Notes: generated by a model from the sequence alone, not told the origin. A DNA stretch of 34,052 bases from Microcaldota archaeon (GCA_013425455.1 JACCLI010000045.1:1-34052); one strand, 5' to 3'. Positions 8,128 to 17,509 are shown, counted from the stretch's first letter. Translations and numbers: made by a program.

Positions 8128-9963
8128 ATGAAAAAAGCATTTTTTGCATTGGCTTTTCTGGTTCTCTGCGGCGCCCTTTTCTCTTATACAATAGACAATT
8201 ACCTTACCGAGGCAACTGTCCAATCCAATGGCGGCATCCACGTAAAGGAAACCATCACCTTCACCCTCACAGCGGATGACATTTCACAAATGAGCGCCGG
8301 GGAGGGCTACCGTTCCATTCGCCTTCAGGATTATGAACAACTCTCCAGCATCCATGTGAACAGCGTAAAGGTGGACGGCTCTGCCGCGGGAAACCGCGTC
8401 CAAATCTCCCCCGACAACCCAGAGAACGCTGAAATCGTCTGGACCGAAGTCCACGAAGGGCAGAACACAGTAGTATTGGACTACACCATCTCCAACCGCG
8501 TAGAGCTCTACAATGATTTTGCAAGAATATGCTACGAGCACTACGGCGCCAACTGGCCCGTTTTCGCGACTAACTTCCAGTCCCGCATGACTTTGCCAGA
8601 GGATTCCCGCGGAAAGGATATGCATTACCAAATCTATTCCCCCAGGCAGGGGAGCTCCCGCATAGATGACCTAACTATAGTAGTGGATATGAACGACGTC
8701 CCACCCGGCAACTACATAGGCGGCTGCTACCTTTTTGCGCGGGATTCGGTCCACACCTCCCGTGTCGTAAACGCTTCCGCCCTTGCAATCCTCCAAAACG
8801 AGCGCGAATCCTATTCAAAGCAGGAGCCACAGAAGCCCGTGGGCCTTTTTGACGGAGAGGGCTCGCCCGTTTGCTGCTGCTCCACAGTATTCCTAATCTG
8901 CCTGGTGCTCGGCCTCGCCGCCGCATACAACACTTTCCTAAAGCCAAAGAAATACCCGGACAATCTCATGCCCCCGGACAGGGAGGAGCCCGCGGTGGTG
9001 GCCGCCCTCCTTCGCAACGAGATTCCGGAAAAGGATTTATTCGCCTCCACACTTGTTGACCTCATAAACCGCAACATAATCGATATAATAGAATTGGAGA
9101 AGAAGCCTGGCGAGACGATGGAATTGAAGCGCGAGCGCACCATCCTCTTCCTGAAAAAGAGGCCCTCGGACCTCAAGCCCTACGAGAACGCGGTCCTCGA
9201 CCTAATTTTCTCAGATAAAAAAGAAGTGGACCTCGACCAGATGGCCGAGGATTTCAAGAATGTGCACACAAAGGATGACGCAAAGAAGATGTCCGTGGAG
9301 AAGAATATGGAAACCTACCATTCCGAAATGAAGAAAATCATAAAGGACAAGGGCCTCTGGCATTCCTCTCAGGGCAGGACAGTAAGAAAAAGCCAGCTCG
9401 GCTCGCTCACATTCTTCCTGGTGGCGTTCTCCCTGTGCATTATTCCCTATATGTTCAGCAGCGTCCCGAACATGGGGATTGAGGTGGTGGTTCTTCTCCT
9501 CATCTCCGCCCCAGGAGTGATAATCCTAGCCCCTCTCCTTGCCTATTACTATTCCACGATGAAATCCGAATATCCCAAGATGTATGCGGACGAATTCGAA
9601 AAATGGGACGCGTTCCGCCGCGGGGTGCAGGCAAGCAGGCTCAAGGAGTACCCGCCCGGCTCCGCAGTGATTTGGGGCGAAATCCTCACCTACGCAACCG
9701 CCCTAGGGCTTGCGGACAAGGTGGAAAAGCACCTTTCCGAACTGGATGCATTAATAGTGCAGAAGGTCCAGACCGTGCAGAGGATGAGGCCCCATATGTA
9801 TGCGTTCTACGCATCCGCGCTGGAAATAGAAAACCTTGCCTCATACGGCAGCAGGTCCGGCCCCTCAACCGGAGGGTTCTCCTCTGGCTCCAGCGGAGGC
9901 TGGTCCAGCGGCGGGGGAGGCGGCTTCAGCGGCGGCAGTTCCGGTGGAGGAGGATTCCGCTAG
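8128..9963 (+). CDS. DUF2207 domain-containing membrane protein with Gly/Ser-rich C-terminus
   Basis: Signal peptide MKKAFFALAFLVLCGALFSYTIDNYLTEATVQSNGGIHVKETITFTL; TM regions; C-terminus GGWSSGGGGGFSGGSSGGGGFR typical of DUF2207; track N-terminal extension (7870) rejected. Confidence 0.88.
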   Translation: MKKAFFALAFLVLCGALFSYTIDNYLTEATVQSNGGIHVKETITFTLTADDISQMSAGEGYRSIRLQDYEQLSSIHVNSVKVDGSAAGNRVQISPDNPENAEIVWTEVHEGQNTVVLDYTISNRVELYNDFARICYEHYGANWPVFATNFQSRMTLPEDSRGKDMHYQIYSPRQGSSRIDDLTIVVDMNDVPPGNYIGGCYLFARDSVHTSRVVNASALAILQNERESYSKQEPQKPVGLFDGEGSPVCCCSTVFLICLVLGLAAAYNTFLKPKKYPDNLMPPDREEPAVVAALLRNEIPEKDLFASTLVDLINRNIIDIIELEKKPGETMELKRERTILFLKKRPSDLKPYENAVLDLIFSDKKEVDLDQMAEDFKNVHTKDDAKKMSVEKNMETYHSEMKKIIKDKGLWHSSQGRTVRKSQLGSLTFFLVAFSLCIIPYMFSSVPNMGIEVVVLLLISAPGVIILAPLLAYYYSTMKSEYPKMYADEFEKWDAFRRGVQASRLKEYPPGSAVIWGEILTYATALGLADKVEKHLSELDALIVQKVQTVQRMRPHMYAFYASALEIENLASYGSRSGPSTGGFSSGSSGGWSSGGGGGFSGGSSGGGGFR

Positions 9964-9969
9964 CCATCA

Positions 9970-10542
9970 TCAAAAAATGCCAAGCCTCGCCCCTCCCTTC
10001 CACAGGACATATGCAATAATTCCGCCCCCAACCGCCGTGATTAATTGCATGATTCCCATAGCCGTGAGGAATAAGGCAGGCACCAGCCCGAACTGCAGCA
10101 GCAAATACGCAGATGAGAACAGCAGCCCCGCCTTGAGCAAAGCACCCATCCCCAAAGATAGGAAATAATTCACCTTCTTCTCCCCAAAGAGATATTTCAT
10201 CGTTAATATAAGCAAAACATTGCCCGCCCAGATGAACGGAACCATGAACACCAATGCAAAAGTGAAGGGCCCAAACAAAACCCCGCGCGCAATCGCCCCG
10301 AGGCTAGGCAAAAGCGCAAGCCCCATCACCTTCTTCGCATCCAGGTTAAGGGACGCAACCACAAGGAACGCGTTCACCAGCACGCCGACGAGCAATTGCG
10401 GGTGCCCGACCAGAAAAGGAATCAAAAACGCAAGGAATCCCAAAAACAGGAACTCCGCAAATTCGAATTTCTCCCCGAGCCGGAATATTCTCGAATCCAG
10501 AACTTCCATCGCCCTGTTTGCAAAAGCCATTTTCATATTCAT
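9970..10542 (-). CDS. Multi-pass membrane protein of unknown function
   Basis: Several hydrophobic segments; ATG overlaps upstream stop (ATGA) suggesting coupling with 10539-11183. Confidence 0.65.
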   Translation of the reverse strand: MNMKMAFANRAMEVLDSRIFRLGEKFEFAEFLFLGFLAFLIPFLVGHPQLLVGVLVNAFLVVASLNLDAKKVMGLALLPSLGAIARGVLFGPFTFALVFMVPFIWAGNVLLILTMKYLFGEKKVNYFLSLGMGALLKAGLLFSSAYLLLQFGLVPALFLTAMGIMQLITAVGGGIIAYVLWKGGARLGIF

Positions 10543-11183
10543 AACCTCAGCTGCCCGGCAAACATCAGTGTGTTCAAAGAAAACAATGCAATCATGAGTA
10601 TGCTCAGCACAAGGAGCGCCAGTTTGGATTGGGAGTGCATCTCGTTTATCTGCCTCTCGGTCTGGGCCACGCTTGCCCGCGCGTCATCTATTTCCCCCTT
10701 TATCTCCGAAAGGCTGAAGGTGGCTGAGCTGGCCGAATCCCCCACATCCTTCGCGGATTGCGAGGTCTGCCCCATATCCCCTGCCGCATCCTTCATGTCC
10801 GTACCGGTCTGCCTCAGCCCCGAGACAGCATCTGCGGGCATAAACGGCACCGCCGCAAGCCCGGAAGCCGTGCTCTCCACCGCCTGCCCCATCCCGTATA
10901 TAGCCTCAGAATAGGAATCCAGGGTGGCAGAAGTGTTCCCCGCAAATGCCGAGAACGAATTCACCGTATCCTCCGCATACCCCACAGTGAGCCCCGCATT
11001 GAGCAGAATGTTATCCAGGCTCCTCGTCTGCGCGAGGGCACTGTCCCTCATCCCGTCGATGACACCTCCCAGCGTAAAATAGAACCATATCGTCGCGATT
11101 ATGCCGGCAATCCCTATGAAAATCCCGCCCGCAGCGACAATTTTCCCCAGCGCTTCCTTCGCTTCCATGAAATGCAGTCGCAT
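10539..11183 (-). CDS. Membrane-anchored helical/coiled-coil protein, two TM
   Basis: N-terminal TM IFIGIAGIIATIWFYFTLGG, long amphipathic Ala/Ser-rich region, C-terminal TM; start may be 11168. Confidence 0.65.
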   Translation of the reverse strand: MRLHFMEAKEALGKIVAAGGIFIGIAGIIATIWFYFTLGGVIDGMRDSALAQTRSLDNILLNAGLTVGYAEDTVNSFSAFAGNTSATLDSYSEAIYGMGQAVESTASGLAAVPFMPADAVSGLRQTGTDMKDAAGDMGQTSQSAKDVGDSASSATFSLSEIKGEIDDARASVAQTERQINEMHSQSKLALLVLSILMIALFSLNTLMFAGQLRL

Positions 11184-11232
11184 AATAGCATTTAATATAT
11201 TTCCCTTACAAATAAGGAGCAGGGTAATTAGA

Positions 11233-11427
11233 ATGGCAGAAGGAAAAGTAAAATTTTATAACGTAAGCAAGAGGTTCGGCTTCATAGCCGGTGACGATGG
11301 GCAGGAGTACTTCATGCACCAGAGCGGAATTGCCCCGGGCACCAACCTGAACGAGGGCGACAGGGTCTCCTTTGACGTCGTGCAGGGCGACAGGGGCCCC
11401 AAGGCAGAGAACGTAAAGAAGCTCTGA
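11233..11427 (+). CDS. Cold shock protein (CspA family)
   Basis: MAEGKVKFYNVSKRFGFIAGDDGQEYFMHQSGI...VSFDVVQGDRGPKAENVKKL; RNP1/RNP2-like motifs. Confidence 0.95.
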   Translation: MAEGKVKFYNVSKRFGFIAGDDGQEYFMHQSGIAPGTNLNEGDRVSFDVVQGDRGPKAENVKKL

Positions 11428-11922
11428 TCAGAAACCTTTCTTTGCCATTTCGAGAAGGAATGGCAGGCAGTCTTTTTTCTTACCTTTTTTATGATTCCAC
11501 TCCTTTACGATTAGCCGGTAGGCTCCAATCTCCTTCGGATATTCCGGGCGTATCTGCGTTCCAATCACAGAATGCATAATCCGCGGAATCCCGGGGCATA
11601 ATCTCCCCATCATCTTTCCGGAAGAATTTTTCGGGTACGCCTTGCACACCGATGGCGCAATCTTGTGTATGGTGCACCTTCCCCATTCCAAAAAGTAGCA
11701 CGGGTGGGATTTCAGCGCAAGCAGATAGTCCTCCGCGCACCCCGAATCGTGCATCTCCAGCACCATGTCATTGTCATAATTAAGTATCCTGCAAGGCGCA
11801 ATAGTTGCAAAATCAGAAGCCCTGTACCCGTCCTCCGCAATCCTCAGCACGTCGAAAGCGGTCACCGTAATCAGGTGGTTTTTGCAGCACTCCGCTCCGC
11901 ACAGCGTGCACGGGCCAAGCAT
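11428..11922 (-). CDS. YkgJ family cysteine cluster protein
   Basis: CTLCGAECCKNHLITVTAFDVLRIAE...CYFLEWGRCTIHKIAPSVCKAYP. Confidence 0.88.
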   Translation of the reverse strand: MLGPCTLCGAECCKNHLITVTAFDVLRIAEDGYRASDFATIAPCRILNYDNDMVLEMHDSGCAEDYLLALKSHPCYFLEWGRCTIHKIAPSVCKAYPKNSSGKMMGRLCPGIPRIMHSVIGTQIRPEYPKEIGAYRLIVKEWNHKKGKKKDCLPFLLEMAKKGF

Positions 11923-11948
11923 AATCCATTTTCGCCTCTCGCCTTTTT

Positions 11949-12551
11949 ATGCATTTCCGCCCCAATCCACGCATGGCGATCCAATGGAGGAGCGGGCCCA
12001 GGCCCCTCTTCCGCAACCACAAGAAGCCGATAATGTATGTGATAGTCATTCTTCTCATAATTTTCCTATACGCAACAGGGATTCTCGAATCCTTCATCCT
12101 CTCCCTGCACCAGTTTGAGTATGCGGGTGCGTTCGTAGCCGGCCTCTTCTACAGCTACGGGATGACCACCCCCTTCGCAATAGCCGTGCTTGCGATAATG
12201 GCGCAGAACACCAACCCATTCATTCTCGCACTTCTCGGCGCATTGGGCGCAGTAACAAGCGACCTTCTCCTCCTCCGCGCATTTTCCGGAGAGGCTGGAA
12301 AAGAGATTCGCATAACTAAGGACCTTTCCTTCACAATTCCAGAATCCAAAACCCTTCCCGGCCGCCTCCTCTTCTCCATAATCGGAGGATTTGTTCTTAT
12401 GTCCCCGCTTCCGGACGAATTGGGGGTCATCCTCCTCGGGATAAGCCGCATAGAGGCTTGGAAATTCGCCATAATCTCTTTCATTTTCAAATACATAGGA
12501 GTGCTCACAATCGCCGGAATCTCGCTCACCTTCCTTTTCCCCGCGTCGTAA
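11949..12551 (+). CDS. Conserved multi-pass membrane protein
   Basis: Hydrophobic segments with FAGLFYSYGMTTPFAIAV-type and MSPLPDELGVILLGISRI motifs; true start may be the internal ATG at 11973. Confidence 0.65.
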   Translation: MHFRPNPRMAIQWRSGPRPLFRNHKKPIMYVIVILLIIFLYATGILESFILSLHQFEYAGAFVAGLFYSYGMTTPFAIAVLAIMAQNTNPFILALLGALGAVTSDLLLLRAFSGEAGKEIRITKDLSFTIPESKTLPGRLLFSIIGGFVLMSPLPDELGVILLGISRIEAWKFAIISFIFKYIGVLTIAGISLTFLFPAS

Positions 12552-12589
12552 ATTTCCCGTTTTTTATTCCTTTTCCCATTTCCTCAAGC

Positions 12590-12600
12590 TTTTATTCCTT
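12590..12600 (+). promoter_or_regulatory. TTTTATTCCTT TATA-like box (leaderless type)
   Basis: A is 25 nt upstream of ATG 12619. Confidence 0.45.
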
Positions 12601-12618
12601 TTTGCCGGATATCCCCGC

Positions 12619-15120
12619 ATGAAAACCAATTCCGCGTTCATGGTTTTGGCATTTTTTCTTTTTCTTGGCGCCGTACATTCCGCAGCGCCCATCTCGGTTA
12701 CCATCACGCCCGAAGAGCCCGGCCCCGAGGACACAGTGACAATCCATGTGGAATACACGGAATCGCTGGATTCCTATTTCATAGGCATATACGTGAATGA
12801 CGAGCGCGTCGAAGCCTGCGAGCGGGACTGGTGCGAATTCACCGGAGGCCCGTATGAGGATGGGTTCTCCTACCATATAAGATATATCGCTGAGGGGGGC
12901 GCAATGGAGGAGACCAACGAGGTGTTTGTTGAGCCGCCCGAGGATTCTGACAACGATGGCATTTTTGACATACTGGATAATTGCCCCAACACTCCCAACC
13001 ACGGGCAGGAGGATACAGACCCACATGCATTCTGCCCCCACGCGCAGGGCGAGGAGCAGATGTGCATCTACACATACGACGGCTACGGGGACGTATGCGA
13101 CAACTGCCCGTCTGTGTTCAACCCGGACCAGGAGGATTCCGACGGGGATGGGTTTGGGGATGCGTGCGACAACTGCATTCTTGCCCCGAACCACGACCAG
13201 AACAATTCGGATGATGATGAGTACGGGGACGCGTGCGACAACTGCCCCTTCTTTCCGAACCCCGAGCAGGATGACTTTGATGATGACGGGGTGGGCAATG
13301 AATGTGACAACTGCGAATGGGATGAGAACCCTGACCAGAACGACAGCGACATGGCGCTGAAATGCCCCCCACACGCAGTTAGCATCAGCTCCTGCCAGAA
13401 GGCTTCAGACGGCTACGGGGACATGTGCGACAACTGCCCGTACGTTTCCAATCCAGACCAGAACGACAGCGACTTTGATTTCCTGGGCGATGCATGCGAC
13501 CCCTGCACCTCGATGGAGAACTGCGCATTCGGCGAGAACGCAACCAATTGCACCGACAAAATAAAGGGAGACGGTGAGCTGGGGGTGGACTGCGGGGGAG
13601 TCTGCCCGAATCCTTGCCCCGACTGCATCCCGGTCATCTACAACGGCAACCCTTCCAGCAAAATAGACATAGTGTTCGTGCCGGATGTTGACTACAACGG
13701 AAATATGGACAAGTTCATTTCAGATGTTTACAATCTCATTTACCTTGGCTATTTCGGCAATTCGCAGTGCACCGAAAACCAGTGCAAATTCAACTTCTAC
13801 TATTACCCGCATGCGGGCGACTACCAGGGCCCCTGCGTAAAATGGGACCTTCCCCCCGGCTATGCGGCCGATTGCGCCTTCGCGGATTCCGCAGCCATAA
13901 TATTCACTGGCGTCGACAGGGCCTGCTCTTACGATGTTTTCTCCACCCACCGTACAGACTTCAAGACCGTGGTCCACGAGACGGGCCACAAGATATTCGG
14001 CATGGCGGATGAGTACTGCTGCGACGGAGGCTATTGGCAGCCAGACCCACCATTCCCGAACGTTTACACCTCGCTCGCCTCCTGCCAGGCCGGCTCCACC
14101 CATCCCTCCTCCTGCAACAATTACTGCCCTGAGAAGAAATGCTGGCCAGGCACCCCCGACGGGAAGGCCGCCTGCGAGAGCTATTACAAATCCAAGGGCC
14201 AATACAGCCTCCTGGACGAGTGCGACTGCGAAAAATGGGCGCAGAAAAACGGGCTGGACAAAACCAAGTGCACCTCAATCTCCCCTGCCTCATGCCCCCA
14301 GGTCTATAGGGATTGGTGGGTCAGCAAGGGCGTCCAGCCGGTCGCGCTCAGCGTCGCTTCCCCTAACTGGTGCAACTGGAGAGGCGCAGGCATAGGCGAG
14401 TGCTGCAAGGAAGGGGGCGACGGCTTATGGAAGTCAGACTCCGACTCCTGCGCCATGCTCAACGGGGAGCAGTTCGAGCCTGATTGCGCAGGCCGCGTAA
14501 CTAACAAATTTGATTCCCTTCCCGACTGCTCGGCAACAAGAGGGTCCCCGGAGTTTGATGAGACCATAGTGGTGGTAGAGCTCGCATTCACCAAGGATTC
14601 CGTCACCCACACCCGCACCAGGGTTGTGAAGAGCAAGCCCCCGAACCGCTTCCTGGAAGTGGGCAAGTTCAGGGTCCGCACGCTCACATCCAACGGCACC
14701 ACGCAGGAAGAGTTTTACATGGACGACCCGCTCGCTTTCCGCCTCTCCAACGTGAGCACGCTGGAGCAGGGGATGATAGAGGGCAACGAATCCACCATCA
14801 TCACAACTTTCGCGGTCCATTCCGCAGTCAGCACCGTGGAAGTGGTGGACGATGCTACAAACGAGACGCTCATCTCCGTTGACATAACCTCCGAGCTCCG
14901 CACCTTCTGCGAAGGCGAAACCGGACCAGAGTGCACATGGCTCCAGGGGGAGGAAGAGGCGCCACCCGCAAACGAAACGGGCGGAAGGAATGAATCCGCC
15001 CCGCCTGCGCAGGAAGCCCCGCCTGGCTCCGACCCCCTCCTTCTGGTTGGAGGAATTGCCGCTGCTGCAATAATCGGGGGCGCAGCCTACTGGTTCATGT
15101 TCCGCGGAGCGAAGAAGTGA
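12619..15120 (+). CDS. Exported membrane-anchored metallopeptidase (M64-like) with thrombospondin type-3 Ca-binding repeats
   Basis: Signal peptide; tandem DNCPxxxNPDQxDxDxDGxGDxCD repeats; zinc site HETGHKIFGMADEY; C-terminal TM LLLVGGIAAAAIIGGAAYWFMF. Confidence 0.9.
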   Translation: MKTNSAFMVLAFFLFLGAVHSAAPISVTITPEEPGPEDTVTIHVEYTESLDSYFIGIYVNDERVEACERDWCEFTGGPYEDGFSYHIRYIAEGGAMEETNEVFVEPPEDSDNDGIFDILDNCPNTPNHGQEDTDPHAFCPHAQGEEQMCIYTYDGYGDVCDNCPSVFNPDQEDSDGDGFGDACDNCILAPNHDQNNSDDDEYGDACDNCPFFPNPEQDDFDDDGVGNECDNCEWDENPDQNDSDMALKCPPHAVSISSCQKASDGYGDMCDNCPYVSNPDQNDSDFDFLGDACDPCTSMENCAFGENATNCTDKIKGDGELGVDCGGVCPNPCPDCIPVIYNGNPSSKIDIVFVPDVDYNGNMDKFISDVYNLIYLGYFGNSQCTENQCKFNFYYYPHAGDYQGPCVKWDLPPGYAADCAFADSAAIIFTGVDRACSYDVFSTHRTDFKTVVHETGHKIFGMADEYCCDGGYWQPDPPFPNVYTSLASCQAGSTHPSSCNNYCPEKKCWPGTPDGKAACESYYKSKGQYSLLDECDCEKWAQKNGLDKTKCTSISPASCPQVYRDWWVSKGVQPVALSVASPNWCNWRGAGIGECCKEGGDGLWKSDSDSCAMLNGEQFEPDCAGRVTNKFDSLPDCSATRGSPEFDETIVVVELAFTKDSVTHTRTRVVKSKPPNRFLEVGKFRVRTLTSNGTTQEEFYMDDPLAFRLSNVSTLEQGMIEGNESTIITTFAVHSAVSTVEVVDDATNETLISVDITSELRTFCEGETGPECTWLQGEEEAPPANETGGRNESAPPAQEAPPGSDPLLLVGGIAAAAIIGGAAYWFMFRGAKK

Positions 15121-15154
15121 GCTTAAATCCTTTGTCTGGCACAATAATGCCCAT

Positions 15155-15637
15155 ATGAACTGCGCGCGCTGCGGTGCCTGTTGCACCAGTTTCGGAGTGT
15201 GCATCACGCCTTCCGACATAGTCCGCATCTCCCTCGCTACGAGCATGCGCCCTTCCCAATTCGTTGATACGGTCCAGGATTATCCAAACAGGGAGAGGGA
15301 GGAGCCCGCCCTGTTCATAGATAAGGAGAAGCAAATCCTGGTCCTGAAGCGCAGCAAGGAAAACGTCTGCTTCTTCTATTCCGATGAAGGGTGCAAAATC
15401 TACCATTATCGCCCCCTCCTCTGCAGGACTTATCCATTCGGGGAGGGGATGAAGAGTATGTGTTCCCGCGCCTGCCCTTCTGAGTGGGCCCCCGAAGGCA
15501 GCGAAAGGGAACAGTATGGGCACGACATTTTCCTTTATGAGAAGGAACTCGCAGAATTCCAAAAGTTCGCAAAGGAATGGAATTCCAAAGGAGGGGGTTC
15601 TCTCTCCAAACTCCTCAAGGCTCTTCTTTCACCGTGA
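15155..15637 (+). CDS. YkgJ family cysteine cluster protein
   Basis: MNCARCGACCTSFGVCITPSDIVRISL...CFFYSDEGCKIYHYRPLLCRTYPFGEG. Confidence 0.88.
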   Translation: MNCARCGACCTSFGVCITPSDIVRISLATSMRPSQFVDTVQDYPNREREEPALFIDKEKQILVLKRSKENVCFFYSDEGCKIYHYRPLLCRTYPFGEGMKSMCSRACPSEWAPEGSEREQYGHDIFLYEKELAEFQKFAKEWNSKGGGSLSKLLKALLSP

Positions 15638-16052
15638 CAAATGCCGGCATCGTGACGCTCCTCGCTATCCCGCCCACTTCCCTCAGCCTGTCCACAACCA
15701 TTTTCCCTATTCCTTCGAGGCTCTCCCCGCGCACTTTCGCCACAAGGTCCCATTCCCCGGCCAGTATATAGACTTCACTAACTCCGGGAAGCGCAGCCAC
15801 CTTCCGGGCCACTTCTGCCTGCTTCACTACCCCCGGCTCATACCTTATGAGTATGAACGCAGTAAGCGGCTTCCCGATTTTTTTGTAATCCGGCACCGCC
15901 ACAATCCTGCTTATGACCCCCTCCCTCACCATCTTCTGCATCCTGTCGTGCACAGTAACCCGAGGAATCTTCAGCTTCTTTGAAATCCTGCTTGTGCTCT
16001 GCCTTCCATCCTTCCTCAGCTCGTCTAGTATCATTTCATCTTTTTCGTCCAT
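15615..16052 (-). CDS. Lrp/AsnC family transcriptional regulator
   Basis: MDEKDEMILDELRKDGRQSTSRISKKLKIPRVTVHDRMQKMVREGVI HTH followed by RAM-like domain. Confidence 0.95.
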   Translation of the reverse strand: MDEKDEMILDELRKDGRQSTSRISKKLKIPRVTVHDRMQKMVREGVISRIVAVPDYKKIGKPLTAFILIRYEPGVVKQAEVARKVAALPGVSEVYILAGEWDLVAKVRGESLEGIGKMVVDRLREVGGIARSVTMPAFVTVKEEP

Positions 16053-16176
16053 ATGAACACCATTTATACAAAATGTCGGAAAATATTATTAAAACTATGC
16101 ATTTTTTGTCATAATTCCGGCTTTTCTCCGAAAATTAATTTATAGGGGCTCGCGCACAAATATTCTGGGGATTTCA

Positions 16177-17103
16177 ATGGAACACATACAAAAAGCGGTT
16201 GAGAAGCTTGCCAGCCCGAGGCTGCGCGCTGCGGTCAGCATACAGACCACGTTGCTTTCATCCCTAACAAATCTGATGCGCGAGGAGGGCATGATGCAGC
16301 TCCTCCCGGTGATGGTTTCCCCAATCACAGACCCTCTGAGCCATTCCGTGCTGGAGGGCAGCATAAAATACGGTTCAATCGAGCTCCAGCTCACGAAAAG
16401 CATGATACTGCACAAGCAGCTCGCGCTCGCCTCAGGCCTTGAAGGAGTTTTCATAATCTCGCCTAACGTCCGCCTGGAGCATCCTGAGCGCGGTTCCACT
16501 GGCAGGCACCTTCTTGAGTTCTCCCAGCTTGATTTCGAGATGCGGGGGAGGAAAATGGAGGATGTTATGCGATTCAGCGAGCGCCTCCTTGCCCAGGCAT
16601 TCTCCGATGTGAAAAAAAGGCATGAAAAAGAGCTGGAGCTTTTCGGCAGGGAGCTGCGAATCCCTTCCACGCCATTCCGCACCTACGATTCGCGGGATTT
16701 AGAGAGGGAATACGGTCCTGATTGGGAACGGATAATCTCCTCCTCTTCCAAGGACCCCGTCTGGGTGACAAACCACGAGCGGGAGTTCTACGATGCAGAA
16801 GACCCGGATAAGCCAGGCACGTTCCGCAACTATGACATAATCTACCCTGAGGGCTTCGGTGAAGGACTTTCTGGAGGAGAACGCGAGTGGGAGCACAGCC
16901 GCATCCTTTACAGGATGGAAAAGAAGGGGATGGATGCATCCCCATACAGCGCATACATAGAAGCGGCCCGCATGGGAAAGCTCGTCCCTTCCGCAGGTGC
17001 AGGCTTTGGCATAGAGAGGATGCTCAGGTATGTGTGCGGCGTAGCCCACATAGAAGAAGTATCACCCTTCGCAAAGGTCCCTGGGAAAGAAATCATCTTC
17101 TAA
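16177..17103 (+). CDS. asnA: Archaeal asparagine synthetase A (AsnRS-paralogue, no anticodon-binding domain)
   Basis: Class II aaRS-like core without N-terminal OB domain: VMVSPITDP, LTKSMILHKQLALASGLEGVFIISPNVRLE, LLEFSQLDFE, GFGEGLSGGEREW, PSAGAGFGIERMLRYVCG. Confidence 0.85.
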   Translation: MEHIQKAVEKLASPRLRAAVSIQTTLLSSLTNLMREEGMMQLLPVMVSPITDPLSHSVLEGSIKYGSIELQLTKSMILHKQLALASGLEGVFIISPNVRLEHPERGSTGRHLLEFSQLDFEMRGRKMEDVMRFSERLLAQAFSDVKKRHEKELELFGRELRIPSTPFRTYDSRDLEREYGPDWERIISSSSKDPVWVTNHEREFYDAEDPDKPGTFRNYDIIYPEGFGEGLSGGEREWEHSRILYRMEKKGMDASPYSAYIEAARMGKLVPSAGAGFGIERMLRYVCGVAHIEEVSPFAKVPGKEIIF

Positions 17104-17449
17104 GAAGCCACTCCGCCTTCCTTCCCAGCTTTTCCTTTTTCGCCTCTTCCAAAGAAATCCACTTCACTCCGGAGAATTCCGGAGAAACCCGCGCACTCAT
17201 GTTCTTAGCGGAAACCCTGAACCCGAGCGCGGGAACCCATTTCTTCTTTTTCCTCGAGCCCGCATTGAATTTGCCTTCGAGGATGGGCTCATGCACCTGC
17301 GCATCTATAGCGGTCTTCCTAATCACCCATTCCTTAAGCTCCGCAACAGGGTTCCTTCCCTTTTCCACGAGCACGCAAGGCAGCTCAAGGAGCTCGCGCT
17401 CCTTCTCCATCTTTTTCAAAAACAGGACTCTTCCCCCGTCCTCAATCAC
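17093..17449 (-). CDS. NUDIX-like domain protein with degenerate NUDIX box
   Basis: (YAALACA)VIEDGGRVLFLKKMEKERELLELPCVLVEKGRNPVAELKEWVIRKTAIDA...GVKWISLEEAKK resembles a NUDIX fold, but the REXXEE core is not conserved; start codon uncertain. Confidence 0.55.
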   Translation of the reverse strand: MIEDGGRVLFLKKMEKERELLELPCVLVEKGRNPVAELKEWVIRKTAIDAQVHEPILEGKFNAGSRKKKKWVPALGFRVSAKNMSARVSPEFSGVKWISLEEAKKEKLGRKAEWLLRR

Positions 17450-17509
17450 TGCACAGGCGAGCGCGGCATACTCCGGAGCCTTGGCCAGTTTCTTCTCCAG
17501 AAAATTACC

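Noticed and set aside
12592-13374. 260-aa Val-rich ORF antisense to the TSP3 repeats
   Set aside because: Periodicity is a by-product of the Asp-rich repeats on the coding strand.
12946-13512. DNA-level tandem repeats that might suggest a CRISPR-like array
   Set aside because: They are degenerate coding repeats of TSP3 motifs; spacing and sequence vary and the reading frame is maintained.
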